A stretch of DNA of 64,000 nucleotides, from contig NC_054743.1 in NCBI RefSeq assembly GCF_018143015.1, positions 34,621,934 to 34,685,933 of the forward strand, written 5' to 3'. Positions 1 to 10,786 of this stretch are shown one piece after another (positions within the stretch are counted from its first letter, which is position 1; each line of letters starts with the position of its first letter). Below the pieces are notes generated by a model that was not told the origin of the DNA, ran no database searches, and saw only the letters and a program-made list of their open reading frames with translations. This DNA is from Lytechinus variegatus. Lineage: Eukaryota > Echinodermata > Echinoidea > Temnopleuroida > Toxopneustidae. The position numbers and the translations under genes were made by a program.

Positions 1-144
1 AATGTTAGCATCAAATTCTACTAGGTTTTATTCCAAAATCGAGTCGCAGACCAATCGTAAGGTGTGCGGTCGCCTTTATCCAAGTATCGCCTGCAGGGAA
101 TTATTGCATTAGGCTATGCCCCATTGCACATTTTCTGTTCTAAA

Positions 145-350
145 GGCCTGGTCACACCGCCCGAGCGTTGTTGGAGCGTTCGTGGAGCGAAAGGGAAAGA
201 GGGTCGAATGTCGCTCTCAAAATTGGGGGGAAAATCGAAAGCAAAAAAAAACAATCGAAATCGAAAATGGTGAACGGTAGCGAGCGGTGATGATTTTTTT
301 TTCTCTCCGCCCCACGACCGCTCCAACAACGCTCGGGCCATGACCATGCC
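145..350. mobile_element. Palindromic MITE (GGTCACA type, family 1)
   Basis: The two ends are inverted copies of each other. The left arm reads GGCCTGGTCACACCGCCCGA and continues into a GCGTTGTTGGAGCG block. The right arm carries its complement, CGCTCCAACAACGCTCGGGC, followed by CATGACCATGCC. The middle is A-rich with no reading frame of note. This is the layout of a short non-autonomous DNA transposon. It sits directly beside another palindromic element (354-514) that also has a GGTCACA-type end, so the two may be related families. The superfamily cannot be assigned. Confidence 0.7.
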
Positions 351-353
351 TTA

Positions 354-514
354 TACCTTGGTCACATTTGCTCTACGGCGGCCGTACGGCGAGTCGAAAA
401 CAGCCGTTTTATTCATTTTTATTCAAACCACTTATATTTAGCTGGTACAAAAATGTTAAAACGGCTGTTTTCGACTCGCCGTACGACCGTCGTAGAACAA
501 ATGTGACCACGGTA
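354..514. mobile_element. Palindromic MITE, TACCTCGGTCACATTTG family, copy 1
   Basis: This 161-bp palindrome begins TACCTTGGTCACATTTGCTC and ends with the inverted equivalent, GAACAAATGTGACCACGGTA. Both arms carry a GCCGTACGGCGAGTCGAAAA-type block. Two further copies lie at 51766-51933 and 58342-58498. Three copies in 64 kb, with matching ends and near-perfect self-complementarity, support a MITE. The transcript would fold into a long hairpin. No coding capacity is present. Confidence 0.85.
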
Positions 515-807
515 TTACACTTGGCATGAGATCCACCGAGAGTGTAACGTAACTATCAAAAAGCTGGACAGAGCTACAACACGCTCTTATAATATTGAGG
601 TCACTTAAAAGTACCCCAAGCCAAGGTCAAGAGCGCACAAAGATCCTCTCTTTTTTCTTTTTTTACGCTTTAGCATATCCCCATAATTGTTAATTGTGCC
701 ATGTTGTACTTTTCCTGTATCTTCAAGCCTTGGTCGTGTGTGCAAGCATATACAACGAGCCCCATCTAGCTTTTTTATATCGATGGAATTTATTTGTCCT
801 GGGTTGT

Positions 808-985
808 GCACCTAGTCTGCTGTGCAGACCCTTCACTCGAGTTAAGGGTCTGAATGTGCAGCCTACACTCATGCATTGTGTACAGAAGGCCCTCTAACTC
901 AGGAATTGGAACATCAATGCTAGTCTTTGCGTGAAGACACACTTGCTGATCAAAGTTTCAATCAGGGTCTATGCCTGCAGACTAT
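808..985. repeat. Dispersed repeat with CTGCAGA-type ends, copy 1
   Basis: It begins near GTCTGCTGTGCAGACCCTTC and ends at GGGTCTATGCCTGCAGAC, so the ends are inverted copies around the CTGCAGAC/GTCTGC core. A second copy lies at 16757-16913 and shares CTTCACTCGAGT, GATGTGCAGCCTACA and the right end. A partial inverted match lies at 24062-24125. It is probably a small non-autonomous transposon. The exact boundary on the left is uncertain by some bases. Confidence 0.6.
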
Positions 986-1248
986 ACCAGTTCGTAATTC
1001 CTTCATGGACAATTTTGGTCAAATGACCTTTCATTTCTTTCATTATGATAGCCGGGCAGATTTCAAAGCAAGATATTATGTAAGCATGCCTTACATAGCA
1101 GGATGAAGAAATGGACCAGTTCGTAGTTACTTCATAGACAATTTTGGTCAAATGACCTTTCATTCTTTCATTATGATAGGCAGATTTCAAAGCAAGATAT
1201 TACGTAAGCTTGCCTTACATAGCAGGATGAAGAAATTGAATAGACCAG
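986..1248. repeat. Tandem duplication, two units of 129 bp
   Basis: ACCAGTTCGTA recurs at 986 and 1115, and ACCAG again at 1244, giving a period of 129 bp. Each unit carries ACAATTTTGGTCAAATGACC, TTCATTATGATAG and a CTTACATAGCAGGATGAAG block. The units differ by a few substitutions and small indels, so the duplication is recent but not brand-new. It abuts the dispersed repeat on its left. No gene is seen in the region. Confidence 0.8.
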
Positions 1249-1867
1249 GTGACTAGAATAACACACCAATGAACATTTTATGATGGTTCGTTGCATTTCT
1301 ATTTTGAATGCATATTATAGCATGTTGCACAATGTACTTGGCAAAGTGTAGTGTGAAATACCAATCGTTCGTGGACGCATTGTGGTTGTTTTTTGGTGGA
1401 TGTAAATGAAAAACACAATTTAAAAGAATGTATGAATAATCCAGACATCAAAATTGGTGCTTATCTCATTAATTTTTTAACCACCGTGTCATTTTAGTAC
1501 CAATGACCTTTCTCTGATAATGAGCAGAAAGGAACTACGAACTGGCTTATTGTGCACCATTGCACAGTCATCTTACGTTCTAAGATAGGGCGAATGCACT
1601 CACCAGCGCAGCGGGGCACCCTTGACATGCCTGACTATCATGTAAGAGGTACGTTTACCTGTAGAGGAAGTTTCGAATCTGAGATCTAGAAGCATGGAGT
1701 TATGCTAGAAGGATTCTGCAAGGATACTTTTTGTGCATTCCTCCAGAAGTGAATTGGTACTGAAGAAAATGTGGGAATAATGAACTAGTCTTGTACGAAC
1801 CGGTGAGTGCTCTTAGGAAGTGTTTCTAATTCAATGTCGATTTGTATATTATTATTAGTTATAAACA

Positions 1868-1925
<58 letters not shown>
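1868..1925. repeat. (AT)n microsatellite
   Basis: An almost pure TA dinucleotide run of about 55 bases, flanked on both sides by AAACATG/ACATGT-type sequence. The flanks 1250-1860 and 1930-2240 hold no gene or recognisable repeat that I could identify. Confidence 0.95.
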
Positions 1926-1928
<3 letters not shown>

Positions 1929-2565
1929 ATGTTAAATCATCCACCTATTGGCAGCGATAACGATTATGAAATCGATATGCATTTTTGCCAATGACATATA
2001 GTACACCAGATTTTCAGGGGCCCGATGAAGGAAGATCGAGATTTTTGTGGACAAAATTGCGTTGACCCATTGACTTTAATTACTAATAATTTTGCCAAGA
2101 TAAATTCTGCATTGCCATCAGATTGTCCAATGTATACTATTTTTTAGATTTGCTGACTTTACAAAATATGTCGACACAATAATAACGAAGTATACTTATA
2201 GCAACTTCTTCATCTTTACTAGCATCAGTTTCATGATAAATGTAATTGTTCAATATGCATTATTTGGTTTACTTTAATTTTTGCCGCTCTTTCGCGGCAG
2301 TGCAGCTTGTGAGTGCTAACCAGAGTTTATTTGTATATTTGTCATATTTATGTTTAACATACTTTTTCATACGAATTGATTTTATTAATTTTAATTATTG
2401 TTATATTTTACCTGTAGGAAGTTCTAGCCACACGGTATTTCTTTTTGGAGCTCTCTTGTATTGTACCTTCAAATACTGCTGTAATTCTTTGTGTTTTTTA
2501 TGTGGTTGAAGCAATAAATGAAATCGCAGCATTAGAGTATGTAATGTCTTATTTTCTATTAACCC

Positions 2566-2930
2566 AGAGAGCTCCGGCCAGCGAAGCGGGCCGGAGCCCA
2601 GAAGGTAGCCATAGGCTGCCACAGTTACAAACACTAACAGTTAACTAATTTTAATACTTACCTTCGAGGTTGGGGTACCAAAAACACTCAAAATCAACGA
2701 AAGGATAAAAGAAATAGGGATGAAGATCTAACGGACTTTTGCCTTTTCCAGTATTTTATTTCGACATACATCAATGAGATTTCTTTTCTTGTTATTTTCT
2801 CTGCTTGTCTGACCGTTCTATTTAGTGCATTTAGATCTTTCTTACGGCAGCTTGTGTACCAAACCACACAATCAAATATGATGATGCTTTCAATAAGTGA
2901 TCTGTAGAAGAAAACCATAATGTTGTGGTC
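2566..2930 (-). mobile_element. LINE (non-LTR retrotransposon) 3' fragment, reverse-transcriptase C-terminus
   Basis: On the minus strand, 2694-2918 translates to a peptide containing FYRSLIESIIIFDCVVWY and, later, KDLNALNRTVRQAEKITR. This pattern (FYxSxIES, then a DLxxLxRxVRxAxKI block) is characteristic of the end of the reverse-transcriptase ORF in CR1/Rex/L2-like LINEs, as known from that family. The frame is lost downstream and nothing LINE-like is seen upstream of about 2930, so the copy is 5'-truncated and decayed. The GC-rich hairpin at 2571-2597 would lie in the 3' part of the element. The clade is uncertain because only about 60 residues can be read. Confidence 0.6.
2571..2597. other. 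GC-rich hairpin with a GCGAAGC loop core
   Basis: A perfect 9-bp stem, GCTCCGGCC with GGCCGGAGC, closes a 9-nt loop AGCGAAGCG. The loop itself contains GCGAAGC, a heptamer known from physical studies to form an exceptionally stable DNA mini-hairpin. It stands out sharply from the AT-rich surroundings and lies within or next to the LINE fragment. Confidence 0.7.
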
Positions 2931-2976
2931 TTACGACATGGAATGACTTCAATTTTCTCATTCGTTGCATTGAGTA

Positions 2977-3030
2977 TGTGCGTGTGTGTGTGTGATGGGG
3001 TGTGATTGTGTGTGTTTGTGTGTGTGTATA
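2977..3030. repeat. TG-rich microsatellite
   Basis: An impure (TG)n tract interrupted by GATGGGG and GATTG. The surrounding 2940-3430 holds no gene I can support; the open frame across it is a by-product of the repeat. Confidence 0.85.
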
Positions 3031-3437
3031 ATTGTATTCCCTTCCAGTTTGGCGTCCCCTCGAACTCCGCCACTAGGAGACGATCTCCAAATAAAGAAAA
3101 ACCTGCTTACCTTGATAATGCATAAATTGTTGTCGATTTTGAACGTATTGTTTGTTTTTTGTTTAAATGCCATTATTCACGAAAGTTTGGTCTGCATGGT
3201 CTATGGCAGCTTTGTAAGTTGTATAGATTTGAGGATATTGGAACAAATAGCCATGATTTTGAAAGCATTCTTTATATCATCTCTCACCGCAAAGTCTCTT
3301 TTGACAATGTTTGATAGAAGTTAACTACGATGTGAAAGTTTATTAAGCAACTGTGAATGTATGTAGTTTATTTTCATTTGAGTATGATATAGGTTAGCGT
3401 CAAAGTCATTTTAAATTCATGATGGTTTGCTCCTCAT

Positions 3438-3633
3438 AATAATAGGGCTATAAAATAATAATAAAAATAACTCTTTACCCAGGGTAGCCATTTCAGCTGT
3501 AAGATGTTCTTCCAGCGGGCCATGCATAACATAACATGTTATTATTACCCTTCTCCAATCTAAATGCTAAGCGCCTAGCAAAAAGGCAGAACGTCATTTT
3601 TTTTTAAGTATATACCACTGAGCCACCATGTCA
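3438..3633 (-). mobile_element. tRNA-derived SINE, TACCCAGGGTAGCC family, decayed copy
   Basis: The block from TTTACCCAGGGTAGCCATTT to ACCACTGAGCCACCATGTC matches the SINE at 63127-63364 segment by segment (CCAGCGGGCC, GCATAACAT, CTTCTCCAATCTAAATGCT, GCGCCTAGCAA, AAGGCAGAA). Most of the tRNA-related head is missing here; only CCACTGAGCCACCATGTC remains. The orientation is minus, with the head at the right end. Confidence 0.8.
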
Positions 3634-3639
3634 CAACAG

Positions 3640-4430
3640 AATAATCATGATAATCACCATGATTATGATGATTGAATGGATGATCAATGACTAATGACCT
3701 ATCTAATTGGATTTATGTATGCCACTTAATGTTCGAAATAATAAAGTTGAGTTTTACTTTCCTATCCTCACGCTCATTACCCTATTCTTAAGCAGATTTG
3801 AAAGTTAATTTCAAGATGGCTCTTATTCATTAATAACAAAACAACGTACAAGAACCATCAACCTTCAATGGACATCAATCTGCAATCAAGTACCCATATA
3901 ATCATTGTTACAATGATAATGTCAAGAATACGTCTCGAGTTTTGAAAAAGGGAATTGTAATAATATTTAACATCATATTGCATTTACGTTTTTTGAGGAC
4001 TCTACCAAGTCACATATTTTGATTTGATTTGATCAATTGTGCAAATATTTCCAAATATGTATAGAATGAATGCGAATCCAGAAGAAACAAAATCTAAAAT
4101 TGGTTTGGCTTCCAAACAATATAACTATACATGACTGTAATCTAGTTGAAGAATGAACTGCATTCTTTAAAACTACTCGTAAAAAAACCCCTATGTGTTG
4201 GTAAAGAATGTCCAACCAAATAAATATCAATACCAGCCCAATCAATGTTACAATCTACCAAACTTTGAGTTGATTTTGCCGTTAATTTTGCAGGACATAA
4301 TCATATTCACTAAATGGATAGTCAGTTTGACCATGTTGTAGTAGGTCCATGGTTTGACCAATCATTAATGCCGCATATTGTCCATCACGTCACCCCGATA
4401 GCCGCTGATTCTGGTGACATCAAGATCGTG
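3640..4430. other. No gene or recognised repeat; 3' flank of the receptor gene
   Basis: AT-rich single-copy-looking DNA immediately 3' of the minus-strand receptor gene. It could hold the 3' UTR, but I could not choose a poly(A) site. No coding exon is apparent on either strand. Confidence 0.5.
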
Positions 4431-4436
4431 TGGTGG

Positions 4437-4654
4437 TCATTTCGATATCTTCCGTGATAGTATGTTCTTGTACCTAATAAGTTCTTTCCTCGCATGCTGA
4501 TTCATGAAGGCGTATATGACAGGATCTATGACCGTGATACAATATGCCAACCACATTGCAAATACTCCTATGGCGTCATTCACGCTGTGGTCTATGGTTC
4601 GAACTAGCACATATGGTGTCCAGCAGATTCCCGACGCCAGCACAAGAAGTGCTC
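4437..4654 (-). CDS. GPCR last exon, TM6-TM7 and C-terminal tail
   Basis: The acceptor AATTCCAG is followed by GAGCACTTCTTG, which completes the split Gly codon and reads GALLVLASGICWTPY. TM7 contains AMWLAYCITVIDPVIYAF. The tail is short and basic (about 22 residues after DPVIY, ending in SRKISK) with no palmitoylatable Cys. The stop codon is at 4437-4439. Confidence 0.88.
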
Positions 4655-7504
4655 CTGGAATTCATAGAAAAAATGAATGAATAAATGAATAAACAAATAA
4701 CTAAATTAATAAATAAAAGCCAACACGATGCCTCAGATAAATTTAGATTTGTTTAAGCTCAAAATGTAGTGTCATCTAACACTAAACCTTATTTCATTCA
4801 TTTTCACGGTTTATTTTTTATTCTTTTGTCTGAAAAGGCAAATTTTCAAATAATAATTTTCAAAATAAATGAAGATCATTTAGGTTTGTATGGTATGTGT
4901 GGTGCAATCTACCAGATAGAAATTATGTTTGTCTCAATTAAAGCAAATCTTGGTTCACATTTCTATTGAATTTAAGATTTCACCGTCTTCATCCAAAGTT
5001 CAAAGAATGCATCCTTTGTTTATCACTTTTATATGAAGTCTATATTCATGAATCACTTTTTTCTGCGTCACTTATTTCATTTCAAAATCACCATGTTCTT
5101 TTGATGACACTTTACATTGAAAGAGCAATTACACTATTACTATGTTAGTTGTGTGAACTATTTAAAAACCACTTTTGAGCCATCAGAAAAATACACGATA
5201 GTTTTAGACATGATCTTACCCATAATGGAAACTCTTCTCTGGATGAAGTAGTTCTTCTTTCTTACTTTCAACGACCGTTTTCTTTTCTTGGTCCGCTTCC
5301 CAGTGGCATTCCGTTGTTTTTGGTTGTACTGTCCTGAAGCTACCCAAGAACTGCTAGCGACGGACGATGTGAGACTTTCCTTGCGATTATAGAATAAGAC
5401 CTTTCCAGGTTCTACTGCTGTGTCTCCTGGCACGTCTGGAAACGAGACGTGAGGACGTTCTGCGCGATGCCTTTCAAGGACATCGTCGTCAGCATGGTCA
5501 GTGGCCATTCCTAAAGAATCATCATCAATGACCATTCCTGACGATTCATCATGTGATACGCCCTCATCGGTAGGGGTCATTACGTCAGATGGATCCCACC
5601 TCTTGCCGTTGTCTTCCTCTGGTACGCTATTGCTTGAGTTTGGTTTGCTTTCACTGTTCTGACTTGGCTCAACCGCACCAACCCTACAAGCCCGCTTCCC
5701 TCGTGTTCGACCGGACATCTGGCATTCCTTAAGCATTTGGCCCTTTCGCCAAAGGGTGTAAGCAACGAACGAGTAGCAGGCTACAAGAGTAGGAATCACA
5801 AATAAAAATATGAAGATGATGAAAATTATACGAAATTTCACAGCGTTTAACTTGATGGTGCAATGTCTTGTTGAACTGACGTAAATCATGCTGGATAAGA
5901 GTTCTGTTGCTGGTGCCAGTGGGATAATTGTCCCGATGAGCCATGATGTGGCCACCATGATGAAGACTCTGAGATGGCTGTCTGGGAGTGCCTTAAATGA
6001 CGTCACGATTAGAACGCGATCAATTGCTATGACAACAATTGTCATAAGATGAGTAAAAGTGAATAAGTTTGCCAGGAAACCCGTCACCTGTATACGATCG
6101 AAAAGGAGATATAGAATTTAAATATTTGATTAAAAAAAGCTGCCAGTGAGAAATTTATTTTAGGTGGCAAAGGGAAAACACGATATCGATATGACACATT
6201 AAAGCCTGCATTAGAGTATGATCAGATTTGAAAAACAAAGGTAAAGCTAATTCTTTTTAAGAACATATATTAAAAGTTTGCCACTAAAAGTCCTATCACC
6301 CACAGATCATCAACAACTACTAAGAAATGTTCACAATTTTGTTTTTCCAATTTTACAATTTTAGTGACATTTTACGCAATGTCATTCAATGATTACGTAA
6401 TTCTGATTAAAATATAACTATAGCGTGCAGTAAATTATGGGCTACTCCAGTGGTGACACTACAGGCAGGGGGCTTGGGGCGACCCCTCCCCCCTCCTTCC
6501 TATTAAAAAAATCGGGAGCGAGAAAAAAAATTACCAGGAAATGAGAAACAACTTCGAAAGGAATAGAGAGTCAACAAAAAACAGGTGTAAAGGACGGGTC
6601 GTCTAAATCTTTATTACCACTTTTTTCAATTGATAGAGAAAAAAGTAGAATTGCCCCCAATCCTGTCTAAGTACCCTAGCGCTTCCCCTGTGAAAAGGTT
6701 TTACTCTCGAATCACACTCTGCGCACTCACCCACTTGCGCTTTCACTTTTATCAACATTATGATTATTATACCTCTCTCGGTTTGAACCTTTCTTTTCCA
6801 TCCACCTTTCTTCTGTTATATTCCTATTATTCTGTGAAATAAAGGATTATCTCCCTTTATCCCACTGTAGTTTGGTTTTCTCTCCCCTTTCCTTTCGATG
6901 CCTCAATCAATTTTAAACTCCAAGCTTATAAGATGGCGGTCTCACACCTTTCAATTGACGATATTGTGTATAATACATCAATTTATATTTATTAATTATA
7001 CATGTCCACGTGTATTATATATACATGTATATATATACTTAGTATGTTTATCATTATGTTGAAAAATGTTTGCTTATTGTACTATAGAATGCTGAATAAT
7101 TATCATACCTGGATTTACTTTTGTTAGTGGAATGTGGAAAAATCATCATTAGACATGTTAGAAGATGAAATTGAAAATTGGGAAAAAAAATAAATTGTAA
7201 ATTAATGTAGCCCATTCATCATTGCTGCAACGTACCTTACATAGCAACTTATGCTCTTCGAGGTACCGCCCATCGTCAAATACGGACACCAAAGAAAACG
7301 TCATACTGAAAAGTGCCACGCCCAGATCCACCACGCACAGGTTCAGGATTAGCATGTTATGAGGGGTCTGTCTGAGAATACGCACGCGTAGAATGATGGC
7401 GATGGCCGTGGTGTTTTCTATGATAGCACAGGTCATGATTATGATGAGGCTAAATATGAACATAAAGAATAATGCAAAAGCATTAATTGTATATTTCGTG
7501 GTAT
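4437..7504 (-). CDS. Class A (rhodopsin-like) G-protein-coupled receptor, three visible coding exons
   Basis: This is a seven-helix plasma-membrane receptor that would signal through heterotrimeric G proteins; the ligand is unknown. The three exons join in phase as 7504-7236, 6087-5220 and 4654-4437, with GT/AG borders at both introns. If residues are counted from the open frame at 7535, TM1 carries ENTTAIAI, TM2 has NLCVVDLG, and the TM3 cysteine is C99. The DRY position reads Asp-Arg-Val (123-125), the TM4 Trp is W149, TM6 has CWTPY (400-404) and TM7 has DPVIY (433-437). The third cytoplasmic loop is long (about 170 residues), with an Asp-rich and then a Lys/Arg-rich part. The start is not resolved: there is no ATG before TM1, and a pyrimidine tract ending ACACAG before 7504 suggests a further 5' exon. 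A start at the in-frame ATG at 7463 would cut into TM1. The subfamily is not recognised; it could be aminergic-like or one of the echinoderm-expanded orphan receptors. Confidence 0.88.
5220..6087 (-). CDS. GPCR exon encoding TM3-TM5 and the long third cytoplasmic loop
   Basis: The acceptor TATACAG precedes GTG ACG GGT, giving Val-Thr-Gly directly after the Cys-Lys of the previous exon. The exon covers TM3 (ending AIDRVLIV), TM4 (MVATSWLIGTIIPLAP), TM5 (FLFVIPTLVACYSF) and the third cytoplasmic loop. The loop holds an acidic stretch (VIDDDSLGMATDHADDD) and then a basic cluster (GKRTKKRKRSLKVRKK). The exon ends in phase 1 at a GTAAGA donor after ATT-ATG-G. The frame beyond the donor is intron read-through to a stop near 5158. 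Confidence 0.88.
7236..7504 (-). CDS. GPCR exon encoding TM1-TM2 and the start of TM3
   Basis: The exon encodes two hydrophobic helices and ends Leu-Leu-Cys-Lys with the donor GTACGT, in phase 0. The Cys is the conserved extracellular end of TM3 that pairs with the second extracellular loop. The frame stays open leftward in the gene to 7572, where a stop lies inside the MITE 7560-7774. The true exon edge should therefore be between 7463 and about 7558. The acceptor ACACAG ending at 7505 is my choice; I did not find the upstream exon. Confidence 0.8.
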
Positions 7505-7559
7505 CTGTGTGTTTCTCAACATTAAGTAAAAACAAAAAAAAGTTGCCTTCACCTATTAC

Positions 7560-7774
7560 ACAGTAAAAACGCTATTTAAGGTTTTATACAACGTTGTTTA
7601 CTATATAAACCTAACATTAGTTTAACCGTTTAAATAATCATGAAAAAATATTGAAAATTACATATTGAAAATTAAACTTTGTTGCTTAAAATTTAAACAC
7701 TTGTTTAAACTGTTTAAACAATTACTGTAATGTTCATATAGTAAGCAGCGTTGTATAATTTTGTTTTTACTATG
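7560..7774. mobile_element. MITE with ACAGTAAAAAC ends, abutting the receptor exon
   Basis: The left end ACAGTAAAAACGCTATT runs on to TATACAACGTTGTTTACTAT. The right end is the inverted equivalent, TATAGTAAGCAGCGTTGTAT followed by TTTGTTTTTACTATG. Between the arms are several GTTTAAAC-like palindromes. The element lies less than 60 bases from the likely receptor splice acceptor, so it sits in an intron or in 5' sequence of that gene. Confidence 0.7.
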
Positions 7775-7779
7775 TAGTC

Positions 7780-8890
7780 GATCTTAAATGAGTCAAATAT
7801 CCGCCTAGCATGATAAGTCAAAGTATTTTTATATATAGTTTTATTATGCACAAAATGTGTTATAAACCTCTTTTAAGTCAAACGGTTTTATCTGGTCCTA
7901 ATACATAGATTCTACTTCAGCAAAGGTGAATATAATGTGAAAAGAACGGTTCGACACAAAACGAGAGAAAGTCGAAAACGTTTGCAACCAATATCTGAAT
8001 CTGAAGCTAATTCAAATTATATTAACACCCCGACAAAAATCTTGAAGAATGTCCAAGGATTTCCAACAAAATATCAATCAAAATGTTACAAGCAGTTTTC
8101 AATCGTACATACTTGAGATCAGAATACTTCGTCAGTTCGATTTTCACGGAAGGGAACATCTGTAGATTATAGTGTTTTTAAAATTAATTTTATTTGATTT
8201 CATTTCTTTATTTCCATTTTCAACAATTACGGTTTGTTTTGTACATTTTGACATACAAATAACAAAACATAATATTTCAAGTATCCCTGTACAAAAAAAT
8301 ATATTCAAGATTATTGCATATCGGGTTGGAAATGGAGGAGGCTGCTAAAAAGCGGAGCTTGTAGAGTGCAGCCTCCTAATAAAATATTCTTGTAGTAACA
8401 TAGCACATAAAAATCAAAATAATCACAAATAATCATGATCATCATTCTTTTAAGACATCAAACGTTTTTTTTTTTTAATAATGAACAGATCAGAAGCTGT
8501 GAGTTTATCTATTTAATTATATGAAGATAAGTGCACTTGCCTCAATGCCTCTAAAAAAGTAGAAGCATCCGCCATCTTCGGAGAAAATTTGGTACGAAAC
8601 TGTCTTTAATCTGGTGAAATTCGTAGGCATTTTACAGGCCCGATTGGAGACCCAATGATGCAGTCTGAGATGACCGCTGATTGACCGTGCTCAAAGCCGG
8701 GGGTGAATGAGCGTTGGTGCAACAATCAAGTTCAGCATCATAGATCAATATCCAAAAGTGCATTATACACTATACATTCCACTGATTGACACTTTTACGC
8801 TCAGGATGTTTCAATCAACTGATTGATGTTCGATGATGGCTTTTAACCAATCATTTGCTTTAACACAACAGTGGAGCAAGCTATTGAAGT
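7780..8890. other. No gene recognised
   Basis: AT-rich DNA upstream of the receptor's first visible exon. It is where an N-terminal receptor exon or promoter might lie, but I see no frame with a receptor-like N-terminus and no clear TATA or CpG cluster. Nothing else is supported. Confidence 0.4.
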
Positions 8891-8892
8891 TT

Positions 8893-9080
8893 CAAGGGCG
8901 TATAGGTTGGGGTGCACGCGAACCCTCTTGCTAAGGAAGAGAACTTCCGACACTGGCAAGCAAAAAAAAAAAACAATTGTACCATTTCTTCTTTCCAAAC
9001 TTTAGTTCCACCTTCCCGGATGTGCACCCCCATAACACTATAGTTCCGCCTCCCCATGCTCAAACCAGCCTACGCCCTTG
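8893..9080. mobile_element. Short MITE with CAAGGGCGTA ends
   Basis: The left end reads CAAGGGCGTATAGGTTGGGG. The right end is CAAACCAGCCTACGCCCTTG, whose complement starts CAAGGGCGTAGGCTGGTTTG. The interior contains an A-run and CCTTCCCGGATGTGCACCCC. It has no coding capacity. Confidence 0.6.
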
Positions 9081-9084
9081 CCTT

Positions 9085-10520
9085 TGCTTGAATATACATT
9101 CAGTCATGTAGCAAATTATATGAGTTTCATGCTTTCCGCCCCTTTGTCTATTATTTCAAGAAGTTTCGGTTTTCTTTTAAGTAGCAATATTAATCAACTT
9201 TGACATGCATGATTTAGTTTCGATCTCACTGACACACCGACGAGTATGGCAATGTTCATAAAAATTTAACTAAATTTTATTGGAAATTGAGTGATGTTAA
9301 TGTAGGCCCATCTACCGTCGGCCTCTCACGCAATGTGATAATTTAAAGTACGTAGTTTAACTTGACAAACAAAAAATTAAATTTGTGGGGCTGGAAACAA
9401 GGGCGAAACAGCGCCACAAGCGGAGAGCCGGGTAGCACCCCCCCCCCCTTACTGGAATTTGACGCCATAATATCGGAGGAGCCCCCCCCCCGGCCTAGAT
9501 CTCGATGTCTTTCAGGAAGTAGATACAATCCAGTGACAGGCATCAGAAAACAAATGCTCACTTAATTCATTAATGAAAATAAAATAAGTGTTTTAAATTA
9601 TAAGGAAATTTGCGGGGATTCGAAATGAAAAGGGGAAATCAGATATCTAGGTAACGCTATGATTATGCCTATTTCATTCGTGTGAGAAAATAAAATTATA
9701 TCACGGTCGTCCCCCGCCCCCCCCCCCCCTCTCTCTCAAAATATCATGACGGTGCCCCAGTGAGATAAGCGCATAGCACGGTGGTTTCAGGTATGGACGC
9801 CGTCTCCCCCCTCCAAATCGGCTCGATGATGTGTGAATTGAAATTTCAATGTCAATTAAAGAATCTAAATTTTAAAAAAGAACATTCTCAATTGGTCGCT
9901 TTTGCAATTTTCGCGATTTTTTTTTTAATGTTCTGTTATTTATTTTTCCCAGAAAGTTCAATTATTCTCTAATTCTTGCAGATTTGACACAAAAAAGACA
10001 TACCAACCCTCGATCGATATGAATGAATGAATGAATGAAGTACATACATTTCCAACAATAAAATCATTAATTGATTTTATGAACTTGAACAAAACAAAAC
10101 AATGAAGATAGAAACTCAGAAAGCACAGTTTGTGATGAGTGCACCATGACAAGAAATACATAGTACAATCCAAAACAAGGGGGAACTGGGAGGGGCATGA
10201 CAACTAATAATGAAAATTCCACATATTCGCGATTAATCAAATCTTGTTTCACAATTAAACAAGAAAAAAGTACAATATTCCATACTTCATGGAATAAATG
10301 CAAAGAAAATGGTGAAAATGTTTATTGTTTTCTATCTGACGGGATTGGTTTCTACGCCATTTTTGTTCTAACCTCACTGGGGCAGTCTATGCCTCAACAG
10401 TTTTGAACAAGCACAAGTTAATCAGACTTTTCAATCCAAATCTTGGGTATTTTGATCATTAAATCGACAACGCAGGTTATGTAGAGTCAATATTTTGATC
10501 CTCTAACTTCAGTCGCTTTC
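9085..10520. other. No gene recognised; homopolymer tracts
   Basis: Contains C-runs near 9440, 9483 and 9714-9729, a small (GAAT)n run near 10019-10038, and otherwise AT-rich DNA. The open frames here lack family similarity and are probably chance. Confidence 0.5.
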
Positions 10521-10559
10521 ATCGGATTACAGCATAGAGTTGGATAAGGGGCTACGCTT

Positions 10560-10663
10560 TATCCGATCCGATCCCATGCATGCATGCTTGATTACAGCTA
10601 CAGCGAGAATCTTCAGGCGCAGCACACGTGTGAAGTAGAACTCACTCCAGACAAAAATATATC
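10560..10663 (+). promoter_or_regulatory. TIMM13 proximal 5' region with an E-box
   Basis: The bases before the TIMM13 ATG include two copies of ATCCGATC-like sequence, a GCATGCATGC palindrome and ACACGTGT with the E-box CACGTG at 10625-10630. The ATG context is ATATATCATGG, with G at +4. No TATA box at a convincing distance was found, as is common for housekeeping genes. The transcription start is not located. Confidence 0.4.
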
Positions 10664-10786
10664 ATGGATTCTTTTGGATCGTCTGGCATGTCAGGGGGTG
10701 GGAAAATGGATAGTGCTAAAAAGGGTCAGATAATGGAAGAAGTCAGGACACAAATTGCATTAGCAAATGCCCAAGAATTATTACAG
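10664..10786 (+). CDS. TIMM13: TIMM13 exon 1
   Basis: It encodes residues 1-41, from [13 protein letters not shown] to NAQELLQ. The donor is GTGAGC immediately after CAG, in phase 0. The start is the first ATG of the exon and fits the family's length. Confidence 0.95.

Noticed and set aside
114-347. Open frames on both strands at the left edge
   Set aside because: They lie across the palindromic MITE and arise from its inverted arms.
5580-5944. Two further minus-strand open frames overlapping the receptor exon
   Set aside because: They are other frames of the receptor's TM5 and third-loop coding exon and have no helix or family pattern of their own.
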